Source: Branchiostoma lanceolatum (lineage: Eukaryota; Chordata; Leptocardii; Amphioxiformes; Branchiostomatidae). From it: a stretch of 64,000 bases of DNA. Each line of letters starts with the position of its first letter. Positions within the stretch are counted from its first letter, which is position 1. Below, piece by piece: positions 22,201 through 34,100 of this stretch. The DNA lies in contig NC_089723.1 in assembly GCF_035083965.1 (NCBI RefSeq), positions 30,321,193-30,385,192 on the forward strand. The letters are read 5' to 3'. The notes under the pieces are model-generated. The model did no database searches. It was not told where the DNA came from and saw only the letters and a list, made by a program, of their open reading frames with translations. Made by a program: the position numbers and the translations under genes.

Positions 22201-25200
22201 TTTCAAAAATCTTGGCAACTATCTTTTCAATGAAATATAAAGGAATTGTAAAGCCACACTAAGTACTAATATCTTGCATGTCCTAGTTATGTATAAATGT
22301 CTACTAGTAGTGTTTATTTGGTTATTATCACCACCCAGTGTAAACATGCAAATGTACATGGGCAGGGGAAAAAATCACCCCGAGTTTGCTTGCAATTTTT
22401 AAAAGTGAAAAATTGCAAATATACACATCATGTGCCAGACAATTAATAACAAAAGTTTAAAAACTGTACAGTAATTCTTGAGGCGAGGAAATCACAGTGA
22501 ATGTTGTAAAAATGTTGAAGATTCAGTGCTACGTTGTTGTACTTGTTGTGCTAGTCGGATCAGATCCCCACCCCCAGTGGCGTAAGCTGTGCTGGAGTCC
22601 AGATGGAGTCATGCTGGTGTATGCTGACAGCTGTGGCAGTGTGCAGGGGTATGATGTCATGGGGGCAATGCTCTTCAACATTCCTCAGGTATGTAAAGTA
22701 CATGTAGATTGGGCAGAGAGGAACATCAATGGGAATGAATTATGCAAATCTGGACTTGATTTGCATGATGAGTGAAAAAAATTCTATGATTAGTGTAATA
22801 TTGGAAACTAGTCCTTTTGCACATGTAGGTAAGCTGCAACAATATTTGAGAAAATTAGTTTATTTTATGCCCCAAATCACCCTGGTTCATGACGAAAAAC
22901 ATTGAGGTTGCAAGTTACAAGCTACATGTAAAATAAAGTAATGGGATACATGTATATTAGTTGTTTAATTTTACATACTACATGTTTTGGCTGTATTCAC
23001 GCTAGGTGGATGAGGGCTTAAACTATGCATAGATTATGATGAAACAATTTTTTTTGGTTGTTCTATTTATTCTATCTCACTTATTTTTGTACTTTAGAAA
23101 ATCGAATTATGACTTTGTGCTTCAGGTTTTATAGATAACTTTGTCTTATCCTAGGAGAGAACTAAACAGAACGGACCAACCGACTTGAGAAAAGCTGTGT
23201 CAGGCATGGCCTTCCTTCCTGCAAAGGACGACCTATCTTGGTAAGACAAACATACACACATGTACACAATCATGTTTACTGTACATTTAATGTTAGATGC
23301 TAACCTCAGTTTTACAGGCCTTGGGAAGTACTCTGAACAGACTGTGGCCTAGCAAAGTGGCATGGTTAATCTGAAATTTCCAGTTCTGGCAGAATTTGCA
23401 CCAAGAGTGCTTGCTTGCCAAAAGTTACAAGAACTGATGTGTTCATCTTTTCTTTTTCAGGTCCTATGAGCTGCTTGTGATAAACTATCAAGGGAAACTG
23501 ACCAGTTATTTTGTAAGGTAGGAACATGGATTTCGCATTGCAAGTCAAGTCAAAGTTTATTGCACAATGATTGTAACAGGTACAGTGTAAGGCAAAATAC
23601 TGCTGGCTATTTATATCATGAGCACCTGTTAACAGTGCATGTGGGTGTACTACATGTGGTTTTTGGTGACACCTCAGGAGCGGGCCTGCTTGATATTTTA
23701 GGGTTTGGTTCTGAGTTTGTTAATGGACTAGTTCCATTTTTTTCTCACATATCTGTTTCTAGAGACTTATTTTGGTGTTATTTGTATTTACGGTTCAATT
23801 TTTATGTTTTCATGATTTTGAGCACACTGAAAAAAAGTGTGGATTAGGATAGTCGTAATTGTTTTCACACAAATCCCATTGTTTTCTAATCAGACAGACT
23901 GTTGTATGTAAATTATATTTCTTACCTGCAGTAACACCAAGGGTTACCAGGAGCGGCACAGCCATTACCTTGTGGATGTGTACGGAGGTTGGGCAGGAGA
24001 TATCCTGTACCACCCGCAGCACAGTCTGCTCCTGCTAGGGGGCAGCGCTAACTTCACAGGTGATTTGATTTGATTTATCTTCAGCTGTATAAGATGACTT
24101 ACAGCCAGGGCTCAGCTGAGAATGTCCTTCTTTTAGAGCTTTGATTATTTTCTTCTGAAGTGTCATCTGATGTATTTTTTGCTGATAGTTGAAATCTTTC
24201 AGTAATTGTAGCCTGTTCAATTTAACCATCTGCTCTCCATACAATATGTATCAAATTCCATGGATGGAGGTTTCAGCCCTGTCAGGCAGGTTCTAGTGAA
24301 GAGTTACAGTCTTCCTTCAGAGAGGGTGTTAAGTCTTCAGTCCCGTTCATTGTGTAACCTCAGGCTTTAAACTTCTGCACATTAAAGAACCCCACACACT
24401 TATTGATAAGAGTTAGTGGTGACCCAGTGTGCTTTTAGATTTGCTGAAAATGCATATCTTGGCAAAGTCACATTCAATTTGCACAATTACTGTAAAAGGG
24501 GAAACGTTTGTGGAGATTTATGAAGGTTAGACATCCAGGTAAACAATTCTGGATAAAATTCTGAGATTTAATTCCAAATGTTTTGCCAGTGAGTTCGTTT
24601 TAGTGACGCTTAAGAAGAGTGATGGATGTCACTTGAAACGTCCGGAATTAAATCCAATCCAAATCCAAATTTTATCCAGTTGTAGAGTTTGAATTGTCTT
24701 TATATATATTCTTCACAGTGATTTCAAGTTTGCGTTTGAAACAAGGGGGTACAACACAGAACAAAAACATTTCGTGATGGTTTTAAGTTCGTTGGGAAGG
24801 GGACACCGCGAAAATCGTGAACATAAAACCATCACAGGCATTTCACCTTTTACAGTGACCAATAAAAAAAGCATCATGCTTCACATAGCAAAACTTTAGT
24901 GATTGTAAGAATAGTGCAGTACAGACCCACACTGTTTAGTTTCCCTCTCCATTTTGTAATGGAGAAGTTTAATAAAGAAATGTGTGCTACTGTAGGTGGG
25001 TCAGTCTCCCCTGATGAAGACAGTAGTGCTGAGGGAGCAGGTCTGACCAGTTGGAGGCTGCTGTCTGGATACCCTCACTACGCCAGGGCAGAGACATGGA
25101 CACCAGAGGGACAGAAGGTCAGGCATCATTTATTTAGGCAATGTTGATTTGATTATATGGATAACATCCGCACAGGCATCAATTTTCGTTCGTTTCCACA

Positions 25201-28070
25201 CAAAAAAAAGTTTGGGCCATACTGTAAATCGTTTACTAAGTAGCAGCTGCAATATTCAGGAAAACGGATGATAATGTTGTAAAATGTCAATAGTAGTCTA
25301 TTCCAAAGTCAAAGAAGAAGCTTTGAAAGAACAAAAATGAAGAACCTATATTTCAGTATACCATACTATCAGTATACCATACTATATGTTTAATTTTGTT
25401 CATCCTTCCCGACCACATAAATTTCATATATGAATGCAACTTTTTTTTTTTGCCAAACTTTTTTTTATTTGCACGCTTGCATTAGTATTGGGGTTCCCAG
25501 AGGATGTAATCCATATAATCAAATCAACATGGCCTTATCGTGTATCTTTGTCATATTTTACCTCGATCTGTAAAAACAAAGGTAAAAATTGTTTTCTATC
25601 TGTCACATGTATGTGTGTGTTTGCTTTTGTTGGTGTGTGTCGGTATAGTTTTTTTTTTAATATTGTAGAGTGATGTAGAAGATTGTGTAAAAGGAGACTG
25701 GCAGAATGGGAAGGTCACAGGGCTTGGCCCGGGTCCAAAGTTGGTCGGACAGGCTGGCTGGAAAATACATACTTGTCTATTAGGCATAGATAGCAAGAAA
25801 TTTATGAAAATGAATATAAAAAGAAATTCACAAAAAATCTCGATATTTCATTTCTTCTTGTTACTGATATTAGTGTAACTTACACATACATTGATATTCT
25901 AGATCTTTGTGTAATGTTCATCCATGCTGATTTTATATGATACGGTCCCAGGCATTTGTACTAAGCCTTATTTTTGGTGCCCTTTCTTTTCACTCCCTCC
26001 AGGAAAAGACAAGAAGCCTGGCATCCTTGACGCAGTTGAAAGTGGTTGGGCTGTTCAAGAGAGGTCCACAGGTAAATTAGCACATGGCTACTTCTCCTCG
26101 GGACCAGCTTTTTAGCGAATGCCCACAAACGCCCACTCTGGCGAATTCCGCGCTGCACAAATCTCTTTTTTTTTGCTAGGAATATGTTCAGGTTGTACTC
26201 CCATTAATCAATCCTCAGTTTCAAGTCAATCCATAGATCCAAAGTTAAATAAAGGGAAGTTGATGATTCCTACCTGGCTTTTTAGCGAATGCCCAGCAAA
26301 AATGGCTTTTTAGCGAATGTCCAATATATCAGCCAAAATATCAGTGATCGTGACACGGGCGCTAAATCTACCACCATAGACATGTTCAACAAGTTGTCCC
26401 CTGAATGTGTTCTCAGTTTCCGTGCTGTACACGCCTGTAAAGTCACTTTTTTTTTAACGAAATACACGGTGCGGGAATCCACAGCCCCGGACGTAAACAA
26501 TCCAATATGGCGGCTCATTTGCATATTTGGGACAGGTTACCAGCGGCCTCTACCCCGTATACGTGACGCGGGCCGCGCAGTGTATTTTGTAAAATAAAGC
26601 TTTACAGGGCTGGCGTGTACAGCACGGAAACTGAGTACTACATATTCAGGGGACAACTTGTTGAACATGTCGTGGTAGATTTAGCGCCCGTGTCACGATG
26701 ACCCATATTTTGGCTGATACATGTATATTGGGTATTCGCGAAAAAGCCATTTTTGCTAGGCATGCGCTAAAAAGCCAGGTAAGAATCTTTAAGTTCGCTC
26801 TATTTAACTTTGGATCTACATTTGTATGGATTGACTTGAAACTGAGGATCAAGTAATGGGAGCACAACCTTAACATATTCCCATAGCAAACAAAAATGAG
26901 ATTCGTGCTGCGCGGACTTCGCTAAAAAGCCGATGCGCTTCTCCTCAGCCAATGAGAAGCTGTGGTTCATATCTAGTACGTAGCATGGGACTATGAAAAA
27001 AGTGCAAGACTATTTCATGCAAATGAGGAAAAAAGCATGTGCCTATCACCCAAAAACTGTGGGTACTAAAGGCATGTGACCTATTCTGACCAATCCTCCC
27101 CGATTCTGGACCCCCCAATGGGACTAGAATTACAATTTATGTCATAGGGTAACTGACCAAGCCCTGTTTATACCACTCTGAGGAAGAAGAAGAAACACCA
27201 ATCACTAAAAAATAAAATTATTTCACTCTCATACCTGTGGTATGGAGTAAAAAACAATATACATGTAATTGAAAATGTGAAAAACAATACTCCCATAGAC
27301 CGTCTGGTCATAGTTGTGGTATGATTGAAAAACAATATATTCAATAAAAGAACACTGAGAGTTCCGCAACCTCATATCTCCATGAACAATTCTAATATGC
27401 AAATGACTTAAACATTTACATAATATATGCTTAATCATAAACACCTTTATCTTACTTACACATGTTGCAATATTGACAGTCCTATGATTTTCCAATTTGA
27501 TGAATTTCAGTGTTTTTGCATTAATTATGCAAATCAGGAAATTATTTGCATAATTGGTATCTGTTGATGCTCCACTTTCCATAAACTACATATGTTACAT
27601 GTATTTGAGTCTTATAATGGAAAACACTGCAAATATAGATTTTCCTCATTAGCTATGCAAATTAAGTCCCAATTAGCATAATTTTCACTACATTGTGTAT
27701 ATCTCTGTCTAATCTACCTGCATACTAAGTATCATGGAAATCCGTTGTTCCTTTGATTAGTTATTCTCCTTAGAAGATTTTCACAATAATGCCCCTGAAG
27801 TTCCAGAGCAAGCTGCTAGGGGGCCCAAACCTACACCACTTCTTTATTACATCACAAGCTATCTGCCACCCAAAAATCAAGACCATAGCACGTCCAGGTC
27901 AAAATATACAAAAATTGAAGTTCAGCTGCAGTACCAAGGTCACATCCCAGGGGGCCCAAAATCAACCTTGAATTTCAGCTTCACAACACCCGCCCACATA
28001 CCAAATATCATCGTAATCCATCCAGAGGTTCTTGAGTTATGCTGACTACAATAGTCCGGAAACACAAACA

Positions 28071-28124
<54 letters not shown>

Positions 28125-31100
28125 CGCCCAAAACAATATCTCCCATTTTCATGGGGATAAATATAAGGAAAACTGTACAATAATTCCCATTCCTAGGGTT
28201 AGGGAGTTCAAAAAATATAGTTCACTCCAAAACATGTACCTGTGGTATGGAGAGAAATATAAAAAGAGTACCTGTCAGGTAGCCTCTGAAAGTGTTTATT
28301 TTTTCCAGACTTTACAAATGTGAATGTAATTGAAACATACAAGTACATTTAGTATATATATAGCACTGCAACACATTTTTTTTTACAATTTCACAAATAT
28401 ACACAAATGTGTCAATTACATATTGTTACAGGGGCCATTCCCAGCGGCTTTTTTGGCTAGGATGTGCTCCCTACATGTAGTTACATATATCTACAGGGGT
28501 CATTCCCACTGGCTTTTATTGGCTAGGGTGTTTTCCCTCGGACTTCTGTGCAGAGATATCTTCCCTGGGTTTCTGTGCAGGGTTTTCCTTCCCTGTGGTT
28601 TGAATTTAAGACATACAACTTAATCTGTTTTCATTGTACATACTTTACAACATTTTATAGAATTACAAAATTAATACATTTACATATGAAATTTACATTA
28701 CAAATATATCTACATTAAGGATGTTCTTTAACTTTTCTAATTTCTTTTCCCAGTTTAAGAGCTCACATGCCAAAGTGCCACCCCAAGTGCTTTAATTGGT
28801 TCCTTTAAAAGTGTTGTACAATCAAAGTAAACCAAGAAGTTTGGCCAATATTTGTCATATTTTAAGAATGCATTACAGGTTGCACCAAAGTTGGTTTCTT
28901 AATTTAAAAGGACGAAATTGAGGGTTGCGATTTCCCCCTGGAATGGCCTCAAAAAAAATCCCATTTCACCACCATATAGGAAGCGTTCCCCACAATGAAG
29001 CCTCATTCATATGCATGCTTCAGACGTCATACGGCCTTCAAGAATTTTCAATAAGTTTTATTATTCATGCATGAAGGACATTCAATTTTCCTCACTCTAA
29101 GTCTGAGGAAGACTAGAGTAGGATTTTGTTAAAAATTTGGGGGTCCCGCGTTCGAGGACATGCCTCAAGCTTGTCAAAGGGGAAGGGGTAGTAACCCCTC
29201 CCCGTAAAAATATACATTGTACCCTGCTAACTGAAACAGCAAGGAAACTTATTGACCTATGTGCAGCTAGGAACTACAAGGTGAACAACAATATTTTTGT
29301 GTTTGAACAATCTTTTAGCTTTTAGACTAGTGTTTTGGATACAATGTATCAGACATATATATTAGGAAACAATACCAGCTACAGACAGCAGCTACTTCAT
29401 ATATTTGTCATCAGACTTGTGTGCCGAGATTGGAAAACATCTTTGAGAAAAAAATGTTATCAATTACCACCCTTCATAATGGAGCATTCCTCACAGTGAA
29501 TCCTCATTCATGCTTCTGATGTCAGTCACCCCTTCAAGAATTTTCAATGAGTTTCATTATTTCGCATCAAGGATATTCATTTTGCCTCACTTGAAGTTGG
29601 AGGGAGACTGCAGTATGACCAATGAAAATTGCATGCATTATATTTCTATGTTAGAACAAAGGTTTAGCTACTCGTGGACAAAATGTGTATCTTAAACACT
29701 GAAAGTTTTCTTCTTTTAAGAAACTTTTTCTGTGTATAAGAAGAAACAAGAAAAGTAAGAAAAGGCATTTTTGGTAGTGTAGAATACTACCCTTCCATGT
29801 AATTAAAAAGATAGCCACTCCATGGCATGAATAAGTGTTGCAGACAGATTTATATGCAAAGAATTCAGAGCATGGGTACTACATGCTTCAATGGAGAAAG
29901 ATATTAATTCAGGGACGAGCTAATCAAAATGTTAACGTCATCATTGTAAGAACCAGATACTTCAGTCTACTTTTAGACATATTCAGTCAGCGTTATGCCC
30001 CTTGCGGGGTCTTGCCGAGTACTGTGTAGATAGATGTCAAAGTGCTTCAGTGTAATAGGCACAGAATGTCCATTTCAACCTCAAATTTTGAAGGGTCCCC
30101 CTCCCTTACACAGCACAATTACCACTCTCACCCCTGCTTGGTTCACGCATCTACATTTAGTCTGCTATACAATGTAGTTTAGGTGCACCTATTCTCAATT
30201 AAAACTAATTTCGATCTTTGATATAATGTGTGGTGTACTATACTTACATTCAGGTGATGCTGTCTCTAACTTTGTGTCTCCCTGCTAAGCACTTTGCAGT
30301 TCTGTTATGATGTCGTACTGTTATGCCGCTGTTTCATCCCTAGTTACTGTGTTCTGCAAGCCTGGTAGTAGTTTTAGCTGTTAGATCTGATTGTCCTTGT
30401 TGTCTTTAGGGTTGTCCAGGATTGTGCCATGCCATCTTCGGAGGTGGTTTGTCCATCACAGACAGTTCTGTTGCATGTTGGTCAGGGGTGTCGTTGTCTT
30501 TGAGACCGATGGTGTCCAGATAGACCTCCACATCATGTGTTGATTGATCATAAGGAGAGGTGCCCACGTTTTCCTTGCTGAGCTGTTCCGTAAACAGTAC
30601 TGGTACCGCGCAGCTGTAGTGTTGTATGGGTGGCTTGTTTGCCATTCCCTGTCCATGGTCGTTGGGAGGTGGTGTCAGCTCTCTGTGTACCTCTGCCTGC
30701 ACTGTGAACCTGTGGGGGTGTTTTGGAGGAGTGCTTGCTGTCTCCTGTCCTTGCTTTTCGTGAGGAGGTCTCTGCTCTGGCTGTATGTCTGATGGCTGGA
30801 GAGATGGCGTGGAGGGGGTATCTTCAATCTGCATCATTTCGGAGACAGGGCCAGTGCTACCTGTATTGCTTCCAGTCTTGTCAGTGCGACAGGTCATCTT
30901 GGAGGAGTCTTCTTCCGTCTGTATCAGCCTTGAAGATGGTGGTGCTTCTGCCACTTCTATTGTGGATCCCCCTTGTCCATGGTCAGGTACACTGAAGACA
31001 GCCATCTCCACGTCCTGCCTCTGTTGATCATCAGGTGGTGGTGCCAGTGCCAGAGGTGGAGCCGGTGCAGCAGGAGCATTACTTGGCCAGCCAAACGTCT

Positions 31101-34100
31101 CCCTCAGGGCTCTTCGGAACTCTGGCCTCCTGAAGCTGTAGACGATGGGGTTGACCATAGACGACAGAGTCGCGTAGAGCAGTATAGCCACCCTTGTGGT
31201 GACAAGTACTGCAAAGGATGCCTCTTGTTTTGCAGCGACAATCTGACTCTTCGCTATAACCAGGAACATGATGGCTCCAGCCCACACAGCTAGGGTTATG
31301 GCATGAGGCACCAACTTCTTGAAGGCCCTGGTCTGGTAGAGCCACAGGTCGCGGTTTTCATCCCTCTCCTGTTGTTTTCTAGCCTCCCTGAAGATGAGGA
31401 GGTAGAAGATCAGGATGATGAGAATTGCCAGGACAACTAATCCTGACATGATATTTTCGATGACGCCGGTTGGCCCAGTGATGTCAGCAGACTCGAAACC
31501 ACAGTACGAGGTGATGTCGGGATTCTGCAGCTTTTCAAGGATTACGTACGCAACTTCGTACAGCAAGGAAAATGCCATGACCACGAGTGTGCTGATAACC
31601 ACACGCTTTGTGGTGACTTTCTGGTGGTAGTGCAGGGGGTGGCAGATGAAGTAGTACAGTTCGATTGCCATCAGCAAGAATGTGGCACTCATAGCTACTC
31701 CAAACCATCGAAACAGTTGTCTCTGCACCCAACATGCTGTCTGGCTGTCGCTGTCATCAGTCTGGAAAAGTATGTAAATCTCTGTAGGGATCATACAGCA
31801 CATGAAAATGATGTCGTAGATTGCTAGGCTACACCGTAGATAGTTACAAGGCTTTTGGAGATACTCCTTCTTGTAGACCAAGTAGATGAGTAGCAGGCTA
31901 CAGCCAACTGCCACCACAAAGCTGATACTAAGATATGCAGTCTGGAGACCACCAGACGTCGAACCTTCCGGTAGGGCAAGATTCCAAGCTGTGAACTGGT
32001 CGTCTTCTGACATTTTCGTTTCATTACCAATCAGTCAACTTGTCAATCACAGAGAATGTTCTAAACTCAACAGGTTTTTAGCTTGGGTCGGAAAGAGATG
32101 GGATGAAGTAAACAGCAACCACCTTTCACCAGCGAGTGTAGGATGGAAATGACAATTTGCCCTTAGTTAAGATCATTAAAATTCATCAGTGAGGAGATTG
32201 GAAAACATCTTTGAGAAAAAATGTTATCAATTACCACCCTTCATAATGGAGCATTCCTCACAATGAAGCCTCATTCATGCTTCTGATGTCAGTCACCCCC
32301 TCAAGAATTTTCAATAAGTTTTGTTATTTTGGCGTCAATCATTTTTCCTCACTTGAAGTCTGAGGGAGACTGCATTATACTATAACCATTATGCCTAGAA
32401 CCATTGACAATTTCGTTATATTTTTGTGTTAGAACAAAGTTTTAGCTACTTTAGGATACAATGTATCATACATTAGGAAACAGTTATCAGATAATACAGA
32501 CAGCTAACATCATACCGTTTGTCTAAAATAACTTCTTCCCAAGATTTATTCTAAGAAATAGAATGTACCTCAAGTTCTCAACCAATAAATAATGACATAA
32601 ACTGGTGAACATACTGACTACTAAGCAAGCCATGCAGTAGAAGCTCAGAAAGAACAAAAAATATACTATGGTTAGGACGTACCAATTTCATTTGTTGATT
32701 CTCGGAGTCGCCCGCTCCTATTTTTTTCAAATCCAAAAAAAAGGACATTTTTACTCACTCATATAACTGTAACATTACTTTCAAGCCATTGAACAATTTT
32801 CCAGTATAGCAATATGGCCTAAATTCCTTTATTCAGCTTTTGTCTGACAATGTTTTTATGTTCAATGTTTAATTTTTTTCATGAATGGTAGACTAGAAGT
32901 ACATTTTTTCAGGTAAAAAAAAAAGTCCAGGCCTTTTAATCATTTTCAATCAACAGGTGCATCTATCCTGTGAAATGGGGGACCCGATATACCGGCATGA
33001 GTTGGTTCTCTACTCAGTCTTTTCAAGCTGCAAAGTTAACTTGTCTAATGATTATCATATTTATTTATTCTATATGTTATGCAAGCTCCTATGTTCACTC
33101 CATACATAATATTGCAAAATTTTTGTTTTTATTTTTTTGCCCTGTCGCTCCACATTTTTCTGAAAAAATCCAAGAACCGACAAATCTAATTTGTGTGGCC
33201 TTACAGTTAGATATGCAAAGTTTAGGTGTTCCAGCTGCTGCCATGCCGCATGCCTGTGAATCTGGTGCATTACGCCAAAGTGATACAGATACATCATGTG
33301 CAGTCCATGCCAGGCAAAGGAGCCATTGGGTTCCTGCTATAAATGTGTTATCTTTTCCTTTGAGAGGAAGACTGCTTCTGACTAAGAATATAGCTCTTTC
33401 ATGTGATTAAAAATATAACCACTCCGTTGCATCAATAAGTGTTGAAGACAGATTTGTATGCAAAGAATGCAGAGTCTGGGTACTGTGTGCTTCAATGGAG
33501 AAAGAGAGAAAGTCATCAGGAGCAAGCTAATAAAAATGTCAATCATAATTACAAGGACCCGATGTTTCAGTCTGCTGTGAGACATATTCAATTACATGTC
33601 AAGTGCTTATGACATTACAAAAGCCTTGCTTGGAAAATGACGTACATACATGACATTGTACTAAAATGCACAATTAATAGTATGCATTTTTTGCCCACAA
33701 AACAAGTTTTTCGGATCTATGGAATTCTCATAGGACACTTGGAGGTTGTTTTTACCTCAGTCCCCAAGTATAGGCTCAGTTTTTGGTGCCATTCGTGATT
33801 GGGTTTGTAATAGGCCTTGTTTGTGGACAGCATAATTCGAGAAGCTGTGGACATTTTGTAAAACTATGTGGGTATGTGTTTGAAAAATAAAAGTCATGTT
33901 TGATAATGGGCCCCTGTAGCTTTATACAGTACTGTTACAGTAGCAGAAATTTCCAGTTTTATATCTCATGTCCTGGACATCCTATGGTCTTGATTTTTGC
34001 ATGGTAACATTAGATAGCCCTTAGGGCAGAGAATAATTATAAGTGAAATAGGTTTGGGCCCCCTAGTGGCATTTTTGGAGCTGACACGCTTATTTGGTTT

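Noticed and set aside
28039..28323. His/Thr-repeat ORF
   Set aside because: It is translation of a CA microsatellite within dispersed repeat R1.
30456..31827. Several overlapping ORFs on both strands within the GPCR
   Set aside because: They are shadows of the long GPCR frame and have no membrane topology of their own.
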